From Odoribacteraceae bacterium (GTDB taxonomy: Bacteria > Bacteroidota > Bacteroidia > Bacteroidales > Marinifilaceae), in NCBI GenBank assembly GCA_031259905.1, contig JAIRKS010000162.1, positions 1 to 8,422 on the forward strand: a stretch of 8,422 nucleotides of DNA, written 5' to 3'. Shown piece by piece: positions 1-6,031 of the stretch (positions are counted from its first letter, which is position 1; each line of letters begins with the position of its first letter). The translations under genes and the position numbers were made by a program. Below the pieces are notes generated by a model, which had not been told where the DNA came from, did no database searches, and saw nothing but the letters and a program-made list of their open reading frames with translations.

Positions 1-84
1 GCGAGGTCGTTCGGGCACTTCGCGAGGTCGTTCGGGCACATCCCGAGGTCGTTCGGGCACATCCCGAACTTGTTCGGGCGGCGC
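1..84 (+). repeat. 21-bp tandem repeat, about four copies
   Basis: The unit GAGGTCGTTCGGGCACATCCC occurs in period 21 from base 1: the first three copies are nearly identical and the fourth (about 64-84) is diverged. The array may extend left of the window. The period is seven codons, so it is read in frame as EVVRALR, EVVRAHP, EVVRAHP, ELVRAAP in the decayed gene. Copy-number change would therefore keep frame. Confidence 0.8.
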
Positions 85-380
85 CCCAACTCGTGGCGGA
101 TTTCCCGTCGTGACCGGCGTACGCGCCGTCCGTCACAGCCCTCGGTCTTGACGATTACGTCGCGCACCTCTCCGCCGCCCACGCCCGCTTCTTCGAGTTA
201 ATACACCAACGTTACGACGAGGAGGAGGCTCGCTCTACCGTCCCGATGAAGAAAGCCCGCACCGTCGTCGAGGAAGACCTGCACGCGATGATCGCCCGCG
301 TGGAGGCCGCTGCCATCCCCCACGTACCTAACCAGGCAGGAGGGAAATGTTTCCCCCCTGCACCCCCTCCAGCCCATTAG
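1..380 (+). pseudogene. Decayed 3' fragment of a DUF6261-like gene
   Basis: The frame whose codons begin at base 3 is open to TAG 378-380 except for one TGA at 111-113. Before the TGA it encodes four heptads of the type EVVRAHP. After it come PAYAPSVTALGLDDYVAHL, AAHARFFELIHQRYDEEEA and VPMKKARTVVEEDLHAMIAR, a helical, charged pattern that I recall from the C-terminal half of DUF6261 proteins, a Bacteroidota family of unknown function. The family-like sequence continues on both sides of the TGA in the same frame, so the TGA looks like a nonsense mutation. The last codons (from about 327, NQAGGKCFPPAPPPAH) come from the inverted-repeat element that starts there, so the native C-terminus is probably lost or replaced. 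The 5' end lies outside the window. The family call is from memory of sequence style, not a search. An alternative is a short intact gene starting after the TGA at a non-ATG codon. Confidence 0.5.
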
Positions 381-649
381 CATGGGCGGGCAAAAAACTG
401 GCCGGACGTGACGAGAGGACGTGATGAATGGAAATAAAGCTTCCGGTAGAGAGGCAACAGGCGTGGGAGGATACTTGCAGTTTTCTGCAAGTGCCCTCCC
501 TCGCCTGTTGCCTCGCTAACGGAAGCTACATCGCCCGTACTTCAAGTTTTCCCCGTCACGCCTGGCCAGCTTAATGCCTGCCCGTGCTACGGGCTGGAGG
601 GGGTGCAGGGGGAAAACATTTTCCCCCTGCCTGGTCAGGGGTGGGGGGG
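327..649. repeat. Large nested imperfect palindrome (inverted-repeat element)
   Basis: Bases 327-480 and the reverse complement of 485-639 align along nearly their whole length, by eye about three quarters identical or better. Matching blocks include the outer end (CCTRACCAGGCAGG), CCCTGCACCCCCTCCAGCCC, GCTTCCG and a perfect 13-bp block (451-463 against 502-514). A weaker C-rich/G-rich match continues to about 649 on the right. The centre is a perfect hairpin, ACTTGCAG-TTTT-CTGCAAGT (473-492). Each arm also carries its own hairpins: 336-361 and 372-387 on the left, 580-594 and 605-630 on the right. No convincing gene lies between 381 and 719. The left end overlaps the last codons of the decayed gene. 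No clear target-site duplication was seen. It could be a MITE-like or REP/BIME-like element, or two head-to-head copies of a roughly 155-bp repeat. Confidence 0.85.
605..630. repeat. Perfect 12-bp hairpin in right arm of the palindrome
   Basis: GCAGGGGGAAAA (605-616) and TTTTCCCCCTGC (619-630) are perfect reverse complements separated only by CA. The corresponding left-arm copy at 336-361 (GCAGGAGGGAAA-TG-TTTCCCCCCTGC) has a single mismatch. The G-run/A-run then T-run/C-run layout resembles a bidirectional terminator stem, but no free T-tract follows. Confidence 0.85.
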
Positions 650-663
650 TATATAACGCGTTT

Positions 664-691
664 GCCCCGGGCGCGATGGCGCGCCCGGGGC
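664..691 (-). terminator. GC-rich hairpin downstream of the three-gene operon
   Basis: GCCCCGGGCGCG (664-675) and CGCGCCCGGGGC (680-691) form a perfect 12-bp stem with a four-base loop. It lies 28 bp past the stop codon of the thioredoxin lipoprotein gene and is placed to end the minus-strand operon. No T-tract follows on either strand, so it is not a canonical intrinsic terminator. It may act as a transcript-end stabiliser or with a termination factor. The stem is certain; the role is inferred. Confidence 0.45.
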
Positions 692-719
692 TTGACTATT
701 GTGATTTAATCGAGTGGTT

Positions 720-1826
720 TTAGTCGAGTAACTCGGAGAGTTTTTCCTTCAAGGCGTCCCCTCTCAGGTTCTTGGCGATGATCTTGTTGTTTTCGTCCAG
801 CAGGATGGTGTGCGGGATGGTCGAGACGCCGTATAGTTTTGCCACTTTCCCTGTCGGGTCAAAGCAGTGTTTCCAGGGTAGCTGGTCTTCCGTGACGGCT
901 TTTAGCCACGCCTTCCTGTCGGTGTCGAGGGAGATCCCGATGATCTCAAGACCCTTGGGCTGGTACGTGGCGTAGGCTTCCAGCACGTTCGGGTTTTCCG
1001 CCCGGCAGGGGCCGCACCACGACGCCCAGAAGTCGATCAGCTTCAGTTTCGCGTTGACGCCGTGTAACGAGAGGCTGTCTTCACCGGGCGTGACCAGTTT
1101 GAAGTCGGGAGCGGAGCGTCCGACGGAGACGTTCTCCATGAGTTGTATTTGTTCTTCGATTTGTTTACCGTACTTGGTGGTTTTTCCTTTCGCGCCGAGC
1201 AGGTCGTATTTCTCTTTTATGTCGTCGACGCTTAGTCCCTGGATCGCGTAGTTGTAGAGGTGGAAGGCGGTCGCGTAGGAGTCAGGGTTGGCCTTGACCA
1301 GGTCGAGTTCCCGCGTTTCGAATTCTTTCTGGTACTCGTAGAAGAGCCGTTCTATCGAGTCTTTGCGGGTGGGGTCGGTCGTGGAGAAATAGGCGGTTTG
1401 TAGCCCCTGGTACTTGAAGCTAAGCTCTTGCATGATGTCGTTGAATTGCTTGTAGACTTGTTGCACGGCTCCCCCCTCGATGTTCGCGACGAGGGAATTC
1501 CCGGGCCGCGTCCTCTCCCCGTTGGCGAGAGGAGTAGTGATGGTGGCCGTGTATGTTCCCTTCTCGAGAAGGAGCGGGAAGATGTCGGTTTTCCCGTCGA
1601 CGCGGATGGCGGAGAGTTGTATGTCTTTTATCTTTCCTGTCAGGGAAAATTTTCCTTTTGCCGAGATCGGGGCGACGGCGATCGTGTCTCCCGTGCGCGG
1701 CTCGTTGTAAGCGACGAGGTAGGCGTTTCCTTCCGTTACTCCCTCGATGGTCCCGTTTATGGTGAAACTGTTACATCCCGCGAGTAGACTGCAGGACACG
1801 GCCGTGATGAATAGAATTTTTTTCAT
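720..1826 (-). CDS. DUF4369 / TlpA-type thiol-disulfide oxidoreductase lipoprotein
   Basis: This 368-residue protein is predicted to be a membrane-anchored, periplasm-facing thiol-disulfide reductant. A lipoprotein signal ends in the lipobox LLAGC, with the lipidated cysteine at residue 18. Residues about 19-115 match the style of DUF4369, a beta-rich domain usually found N-terminal to TlpA-like domains in Bacteroidota. A helical linker follows (about 120-230). Residues about 236-368 form an AhpC/TSA-TlpA thioredoxin fold: SAPDF opening, catalytic WCGPC at 270-274 (C271 and C274), and the cis-proline of TIPHT at P338. Both catalytic cysteines and the cis-proline are present, so the protein should be redox active. 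The ATG at 1826 directly precedes a normal MKK signal. It is the last gene of the operon, 30 bp after the barrel gene. The residue after the lipid cysteine is not acidic and no surface-export motif is visible. Substrates are unknown. Confidence 0.9.
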   Translation of the reverse strand: MKKILFITAVSCSLLAGCNSFTINGTIEGVTEGNAYLVAYNEPRTGDTIAVAPISAKGKFSLTGKIKDIQLSAIRVDGKTDIFPLLLEKGTYTATITTPLANGERTRPGNSLVANIEGGAVQQVYKQFNDIMQELSFKYQGLQTAYFSTTDPTRKDSIERLFYEYQKEFETRELDLVKANPDSYATAFHLYNYAIQGLSVDDIKEKYDLLGAKGKTTKYGKQIEEQIQLMENVSVGRSAPDFKLVTPGEDSLSLHGVNAKLKLIDFWASWCGPCRAENPNVLEAYATYQPKGLEIIGISLDTDRKAWLKAVTEDQLPWKHCFDPTGKVAKLYGVSTIPHTILLDENNKIIAKNLRGDALKEKLSELLD

Positions 1827-1856
1827 GGTAATTATTTTTGTTATGGAATAAATGTC

Positions 1857-3119
1857 TTAGAAAATCTTGGGCTTCATGAACCAGCGTTCCTTGAACGCGA
1901 TGGTGAGGCGTATCTTGGCGAACTGTTCCATCATCAAGCCGGCGGCTTGCCTGCCCCGGACGCCCAGGTCGGCGGCCACGCCCAGCATAAGCTCCTGGTT
2001 CGCGTAATAGAAAGGTATCTGCATACCGAGGGTGACGCCGAAGGTGTTGATGTTATGCTCCAGCAGGTTGATGTGCGACTTGGTGAAGTAGCTGCCGACG
2101 GAGTACCTGTTTCGTTGCCACCAGTCCCGCCCGTTGGGGGTGTATGCCCCGCCGAGGGCAACCTTGTGGTAGTTGGTGAACATTTCGGTTACCTCGCCGA
2201 ACTCCTTGTATTTCCTCATTTCCTGGAAGGTGTAGTCCCCGGAGAGTTGCCAGTGATTGTTCCACTCGTAACTCCCTCCCAGGGTAAAGCGTGCCGGGTA
2301 GAAGATCTTCCCGTGGTCGGGGACTTCCCGTAGGAGCGTGGTATCCTTTCCCGATGTGGTCAGCTCGAACGCCTCGAAGACCCGCTTCCCGCTGAGGTAA
2401 GTGCCGAAGTTATAAGTACCCCCGATGGTGAGTAGCGAGGATTCGCCCACGCGTACGGGGTATTGCGCGCCGAAGGTGAAGAGCACGTCGTGTATATGGT
2501 TCTGCGTGCGCGTCTTCACGTAATACTCGATGGGGTTTCCCGAGTACGAGATAGGTTCAAGCGTCTGCCTGTCTTCCACCTTCCCGAAGATGTACGAGGC
2601 GTTTACCCCGACGGATAGCTTGCCCCACTGGTAGCCCAGGCCGAGGTAGATGTCGTTCAGCCCGCCCTCTCCCTCGAGGAGCTGGAAGAAGTAGGAGTAC
2701 GGGTCGCCGGATACCTGGTTCGTGAATCGCATGTCGTAGCCGATATCCGAGCGTTCGTTGAACCCGAACGAGGCGTAGAGTTTCCTGGCCAGCCGGAAAC
2801 CCATGTTGATGGACGCCGTTTGCGCGACGGAGTACGTGGCCCTGGCGTAGTACGAGGAGATGTTCACGTGTTCCCCGGCGTACCCGGCCTGGAAGTAGAA
2901 GCGAAAGGAATCCAGCGCCGTGTAGGAGGCCGGGTTGAGGTAGTTGATGTTATGGCGGTCGCGCATGGCAGCGGAGACGCCTCCCATCCCGACGTACGCG
3001 CCGTAATTCTCCGGCATTAACCCGATACCGTACTTGGAATAGGGCGTTCCCACGTTATTCTGTGCTGTCGCCACGAGGGCCAGCAGGGAAGTAAGGAGGA
3101 GAGATATGATCTTTTTCAT
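1857..3119 (-). CDS. Outer-membrane beta-barrel protein, FadL/OmpP1-like
   Basis: This 420-residue protein has a Sec signal peptide (MKKIISLLL..., probable cleavage after ATA at residue 19). The mature start PYSKYGIG, then YVGMGGVSAAMRD and NYLNPASY, is the pattern of Bacteroidota barrels related to FadL/OmpP1 and PorV-type proteins. The rest alternates short amphipathic strands rich in Tyr, Phe and Gly (YLGLGYQWGKLSVGV, LLTIGGTYNFG, YEWNNHWQLSGDYTF, NTFGVTLGMQIPFYY). It ends in an aromatic-rich strand with a terminal Phe, as expected for BAM-dependent barrels. There are no cysteines, so it is not itself an obvious substrate of the thioredoxin encoded next to it. It sits between a DUF4270 lipoprotein gene (12-bp gap) and the TlpA-like gene, in one transcription unit. 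It may act as a pore, a hydrophobic-substrate channel, or a shuttle/anchor partner for surface lipoproteins. Barrel nature is firm; subfamily is tentative. Confidence 0.7.
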   Translation of the reverse strand: MKKIISLLLTSLLALVATAQNNVGTPYSKYGIGLMPENYGAYVGMGGVSAAMRDRHNINYLNPASYTALDSFRFYFQAGYAGEHVNISSYYARATYSVAQTASINMGFRLARKLYASFGFNERSDIGYDMRFTNQVSGDPYSYFFQLLEGEGGLNDIYLGLGYQWGKLSVGVNASYIFGKVEDRQTLEPISYSGNPIEYYVKTRTQNHIHDVLFTFGAQYPVRVGESSLLTIGGTYNFGTYLSGKRVFEAFELTTSGKDTTLLREVPDHGKIFYPARFTLGGSYEWNNHWQLSGDYTFQEMRKYKEFGEVTEMFTNYHKVALGGAYTPNGRDWWQRNRYSVGSYFTKSHINLLEHNINTFGVTLGMQIPFYYANQELMLGVAADLGVRGRQAAGLMMEQFAKIRLTIAFKERWFMKPKIF

Positions 3120-3131
3120 GGAACTATCAGG

Positions 3132-4439
3132 CTATTTAAATTGGATGTAATGGATGTACAACTCCGGTATCTCCCGCACGATCATCCGTTCGAAGCTGGT
3201 GTTCACGTTGCCGCCGATGAAACGAACCTGGTCGATCCCGGAGATAACGAATCCCGGCAGACCTATCAGCAGGTTTATGGGACGAGCGTCCGGGTTTTTC
3301 TGCACGCGATTTTTGTAAAAATCAGTGATATCAAAAATAAACCGCTCGTTTCCCATGAGCGTGGTGGGGTCGGAGTATCCCTCGGAGAGGACTCTTTGCG
3401 GCGTGCCCAGCTCGTCGCACTCGTAAATATACAATCTCGTTGGTTCGGGAATATTCTCGAAATTCTCCAGCCTCGGCTTTATGGCGATTTGTGCCTTGAC
3501 GATCGTTCGGTAGCGGCTATACTCCTGTATGTAGGGCACCTCGAGCTTCATCATGTACCCGTTCAGTCCTTGTATCACGCCGTAATTATGTATAACGAAC
3601 GGGAGCGGGGATCTCTCCGTGGCGTCTTTCAAGTCGGGCGCCGGCTCGTGCTTGTGTCGCGAGAAGGAGAAGAAAGCGATCCCCGTGTTGCTCTTGTTGC
3701 CCAGGGCGATATATTGCGGGACGTCTCCCTGGCTGCTCAGGTGATAGTAGCACCGTAACTCGAACCTGGAATTGACGGAGAACAACACCGAGTTGTCCTC
3801 GTCCGGCACGATAGCCAGTCCCTTGAAGAAGTCGAGGAACGTCCACACGTCCGTCAGCATGTCCTCCCTTCTCGCGAAGAGGCTATATATCTCTCTTCCC
3901 CACTCGTCGTCTAATTTAAAATAGGTATTCAGCAAGTGATCTTTTTGCGGGAACATCTGCATGCTCCCCACGTGATCGCCCAGCGGCACCGAGTCCACGT
4001 TATTAAAGTACGGCCACTGCTCGTTAAAATAAGGTATCTCCTTGAGCCGGTACAGGTGGAACAACTGCATCGCGGTCGTGTCCCCGGCGATGGTTCTCGC
4101 GCTTCTCACGACCAGCGTGAGGGAGTCGTAAACGTAGCTCTCGCTGAAGTCGACGGAAGGTATTGACGACGGGAGCACCTCGAAATAAGCGGAACTCGTC
4201 ATCGTTCCCGTGGTTTGATCTTCCGTTTTACCGATCACCATGACCGTGTCATTCACCACGCCCTGTCCCACGCTGGTGGGGAACGAATCCAGGCGGATGG
4301 TGGAACTCTCTTCTATTTCGAACCGTTTCACCTCGACGAAACGGGTGTTATCTTCAAATCGCTTTCCTATTTCGGAGATCTCGTTCTCGCACGCGTACAA
4401 GGAGAAAAAGGTGACGATCAGCAACGGGGATATTCTCAT
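3132..4439 (-). CDS. DUF4270 domain lipoprotein
   Basis: This 435-residue protein fits the DUF4270 family, envelope lipoproteins known almost only from Bacteroidota and without an established biochemical function. A short signal ends FFSLYAC with the lipid cysteine at residue 17, followed at once by the acidic stretch ENEISE. Acidic residues after the cysteine fit the lipoprotein export signal that sends some Bacteroidota lipoproteins to the cell surface. Family-like features are an early IRLDSFPTS segment followed by GKTEDQTTGTMTSSAYF, and a later DFFKGLAIVPDEDNSVLFS segment. Length is in the family's usual range. It is the first gene of a three-gene operon, with the barrel gene only 12 bp downstream. 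The ATG at 4439 is chosen because the signal peptide starts there. Mid-protein cysteines occur in LRCYYH and YECDELG. Confidence 0.8.
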   Translation of the reverse strand: MRISPLLIVTFFSLYACENEISEIGKRFEDNTRFVEVKRFEIEESSTIRLDSFPTSVGQGVVNDTVMVIGKTEDQTTGTMTSSAYFEVLPSSIPSVDFSESYVYDSLTLVVRSARTIAGDTTAMQLFHLYRLKEIPYFNEQWPYFNNVDSVPLGDHVGSMQMFPQKDHLLNTYFKLDDEWGREIYSLFARREDMLTDVWTFLDFFKGLAIVPDEDNSVLFSVNSRFELRCYYHLSSQGDVPQYIALGNKSNTGIAFFSFSRHKHEPAPDLKDATERSPLPFVIHNYGVIQGLNGYMMKLEVPYIQEYSRYRTIVKAQIAIKPRLENFENIPEPTRLYIYECDELGTPQRVLSEGYSDPTTLMGNERFIFDITDFYKNRVQKNPDARPINLLIGLPGFVISGIDQVRFIGGNVNTSFERMIVREIPELYIHYIQFK

Positions 4440-4538
4440 AACGTAATCAAAGTTGATTTTAATATTTAAGTGGCGAAGGTAAAACTAATTTCCAAATAAA
4501 TGGCGGCCCCTCGCCAAGTTTACGCGCCGCCCCGGGAA

Positions 4539-4558
4539 AAATAAATAATGATTTATTT
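4539..4558. promoter_or_regulatory. AT-rich dyad, possible operator
   Basis: AAATAAAT (4539-4546) and ATTTATTT (4551-4558) are perfect inverted repeats around AATG. The dyad lies just upstream of the kelch promoter's -33 element and between the two divergent genes. No T-run or neighbouring gene end suggests a terminator. A regulator-binding role is inferred from placement only, and AT-rich dyads of this size can arise by chance. Confidence 0.3.
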
Positions 4559-4569
4559 CACGACTTTTC

Positions 4570-4602
4570 TTGCTGGATATATCCGTAAAATGCGTAGTTT
4601 TG
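4570..4602 (+). promoter_or_regulatory. Bacteroidota-type promoter of the kelch gene
   Basis: TAGTTTTG (4595-4602) followed by C matches the Bacteroidota -7 consensus TAnnTTTG plus pyrimidine. A -33 TTG lies at 4570-4572, with a 22-bp spacer that is slightly long. Transcription should start near 4608-4611, giving an AT-rich leader of about 65 nt before ATG 4675. The perfect palindrome GGATATATCC (4575-4584) sits in the spacer. The promoter also shows that the reading frame upstream of 4675, open from a TTG at 4570, is not translated. Confidence 0.65.
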
Positions 4603-4674
4603 CCAGCTAATAAGAAAAGAGTATATCATTCCGCTTGGAACATAACAAATGAAAATACCATAAAAGTAAAGAGT

Positions 4675-5796
4675 ATGAGAAAATTTAGTTTATTACTTCT
4701 TGCCGTGTTGGGGATCTCTGCGATGGCATGTGATGATGACGAGAAATACCGGAGGGACTGGGGGGACTGGGGGGACTGGGCAAAAGGCGTGTCATACGGC
4801 GGTGAACCGAGAACGGCCGCCGTGTCATTCGTGATTAACAACGTCGCTTACGTGGGGCTGGGATGTGGAGCGAGCAACGTGGAATTTAAAAACTTCTACA
4901 AATTCGAAAATGGTAGCTGGTCCTTATCCACCACCCTGCCGGATAAACGGGTGAATGGTGACACCGTGCAGGGACGCCACGGCGCGGTCGCTTTCGTGAT
5001 CGGGAACTGCGCTTACGTCGGGACGGGTTACGTGGCTGCCTACAACAATATTTCGCACGGCATTAAACGAGAGAAGGAATACCTGAAGGATTTCTACAAG
5101 TTCGACGTGACCACGGGCGCGTGGACGCAACTGCCGGATTTCCCGGGCAAGGGACGTCGCGATGCCGTCGCCTTCTCCATCGGCGGGTACGGTTACGTCG
5201 GGACGGGATGGGGATACGGGGACGGTAACGCCGCCGAAATGCCATACAAGGATTTCTATCGTTACGACCCGAACACCAACACGTGGCAAGAGATCACCTA
5301 CGACGGGGCCGCGCGCTACGGAGCGACCGCTTTCGTCATCGACGGTGCAGCACACGTCTGCCTGGGACAAGAGACGAACTCCGTCTACGCCACGGACCAC
5401 TATAAATTCATACCCGGTACCAACGGCGACGGGACGTGGGTGAAAATGCAATCCCTCATCGATAAACCGAGAAACAGGCAGGACGCCTTCTACGCCCGCA
5501 TCCAACGTGATCACGCGGTCTCCTTCATCGCCCGGAATAACGAGGAAGAGGGAGAATACGCGTACGTCGCCACGGGAAGAAACCAGTACACGTGGTGGTA
5601 CGATCACAAGCGCGACCTGTGGCACGAGGTAGAAGACCTCGCCAGCCTGGCCCCGAACGTGAGGCAGGCCGTGGCCTTCAGCATTGACGGGGTGGGATAC
5701 TTTACCACGGGAGGAACATCGCACGACGACGTGCCGACCGCCCAGACCTGGTACTTTATCCCGAACGTGAAAGAAAACCGGGGAAACGACTATTAA
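4675..5796 (+). CDS. Kelch-type beta-propeller lipoprotein, probably surface exposed
   Basis: This 373-residue protein has a lipoprotein signal ending SAMAC, with cysteine 19 as the likely lipid site (the lipobox is not ideal). It is followed by DDDEK, a strongly acidic stretch consistent with surface export in Bacteroidota. Residues 28-36 are a DWG-DWG-DWA triplet repeat. Six propeller units then follow, each opening with an Arg or Arg-rich turn, then a hydrophobic AVAFxIxxxAYVGTG strand pair and an aromatic strand around FYKFDxxTxxW: about 46-82, 101-150, 161-204, 214-255, 278-316 and 330-360. This matches kelch/galactose-oxidase-like repeats. No catalytic copper-site residues can be assigned, so ligand binding or a scaffold role is likelier than oxidase activity. 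ATG 4675 is chosen over the upstream TTG at 4570 because the signal peptide begins there and the promoter lies between them. An intrinsic terminator follows, so it is probably monocistronic. Confidence 0.85.
   Translation: MRKFSLLLLAVLGISAMACDDDEKYRRDWGDWGDWAKGVSYGGEPRTAAVSFVINNVAYVGLGCGASNVEFKNFYKFENGSWSLSTTLPDKRVNGDTVQGRHGAVAFVIGNCAYVGTGYVAAYNNISHGIKREKEYLKDFYKFDVTTGAWTQLPDFPGKGRRDAVAFSIGGYGYVGTGWGYGDGNAAEMPYKDFYRYDPNTNTWQEITYDGAARYGATAFVIDGAAHVCLGQETNSVYATDHYKFIPGTNGDGTWVKMQSLIDKPRNRQDAFYARIQRDHAVSFIARNNEEEGEYAYVATGRNQYTWWYDHKRDLWHEVEDLASLAPNVRQAVAFSIDGVGYFTTGGTSHDDVPTAQTWYFIPNVKENRGNDY
4756..4782 (+). repeat. 9-bp coding repeat (DWG)x3 in the kelch gene
   Basis: GACTGGGGG occurs twice in perfect tandem, followed by GACTGGGCA, encoding DWG-DWG-DWA at residues 28-36. 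It lies in the linker between the lipid anchor and the propeller. Confidence 0.85.
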
Positions 5797-5820
5797 GGCG
5801 TTGCCGGGAAACAAGCAAGA

Positions 5821-5854
5821 AAAAGGAGATGTCGCACGCGACGTCTCCTTTTTT
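5821..5854 (+). terminator. Intrinsic terminator of the kelch gene
   Basis: AAAAGGAGATGTCGC (5821-5835) pairs with GCGACGTCTCCTTTT (5838-5852) along the whole stem, with one G-U wobble, and the stem runs into six T (5849-5854). It starts 25 bp after the kelch stop codon. The A-run on the left could also let it work on the opposite strand. Confidence 0.9.
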
Positions 5855-5860
5855 CATTGC

Positions 5861-5966
5861 CTTTAGCACCGGAATATATACCTTTAGCGCCGGGATATAT
5901 ACCTTCTAGCACCGGAATGTATACCTTTAGCACCGGAATATATACCTTTAACGCCGGAATATATAC
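5861..5966. repeat. Tandem array of five 21-22 bp repeats upstream of the TPR gene
   Basis: Five consecutive units of the form CTTTAGCACCGGAATATATA + C start at 5861, 5882, 5903, 5925 and 5946. Four are 21 bp and the third is 22 bp. Each contains GGAATATATACC or a one-base variant of it, counting the first base or bases of the next unit; this box is palindromic at all but one base pair. Two further looser copies sharing CCGGAAT follow at 5974-5992 and 6002-6020. The array lies between the kelch terminator and the TPR start, outside any credible gene. Confidence 0.85.
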
Positions 5967-5973
5967 CTTCCAA

Positions 5974-6020
5974 TGGTGCCGGAATGACAAAATCCATCGA
6001 CTGGTGCCGGAATGACAAAA
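5974..6020. repeat. Direct repeat TGGTGCCGGAATGACAAAA, two copies
   Basis: The 19-base sequence is identical at 5974-5992 and 6002-6020, a 28-bp period. Both copies share the CCGGAAT core with the array just upstream. The second copy contains an ATG (6012) in frame with the TPR gene, which makes that upstream start look accidental. Confidence 0.8.
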
Positions 6021-6031
6021 AAACCTCGACA

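Larger units (their letters stand above)
4440..4674. promoter_or_regulatory. Divergent control region between the DUF4270 operon and the kelch gene
   Basis: This 235-bp region separates two outward-reading genes and is AT-rich compared with the flanking genes. Besides the kelch promoter (4570-4602), it holds a short stem TGGCG-GCCCCT-CGCCA (4501-4516), an AT-rich dyad (4539-4558) and the palindrome GGATATATCC (4575-4584). For the minus-strand operon, the best -7 candidate is TAGTTTTA read on the minus strand (4480-4487), one base off TAnnTTTG. No convincing -33 partner was found for it. Confidence 0.6.

Noticed and set aside
198..383. 61-residue minus-strand frame opposite the decayed gene
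   Set aside because: It is antisense to the family-like frame and starts inside the palindromic element; no support as a gene.
327..649. Insertion sequence with transposase
   Set aside because: No transposase-like reading frame exists in the element, and no target-site duplication is apparent at its ends.
3141..3758. 205-residue plus-strand frame opposite the DUF4270 gene
   Set aside because: It is a shadow of the DUF4270 coding sequence with no signal, motif or leader of its own.
4570..4674. N-terminal extension of the kelch protein from a TTG start
   Set aside because: It contains the promoter -7 element and precedes a complete lipoprotein signal at ATG 4675, so it is untranslated leader and promoter.
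4924..5814. 296-residue minus-strand frame opposite the kelch gene
   Set aside because: It is antisense to a well-supported propeller gene, with Val/Arg-rich composition typical of a shadow frame and no recognisable domain.
5861..5966. Series of tandem promoters, since each unit contains TACCTTTA
   Set aside because: Each differs from TAnnTTTG at the last base, and the 13-bp gap to the preceding TTTA does not fit a -33 spacing.
5861..6020. CRISPR array
   Set aside because: The repeats are back to back with no unique spacers of 30 bp or more, the units are only 21-22 bp, and no cas gene is present.
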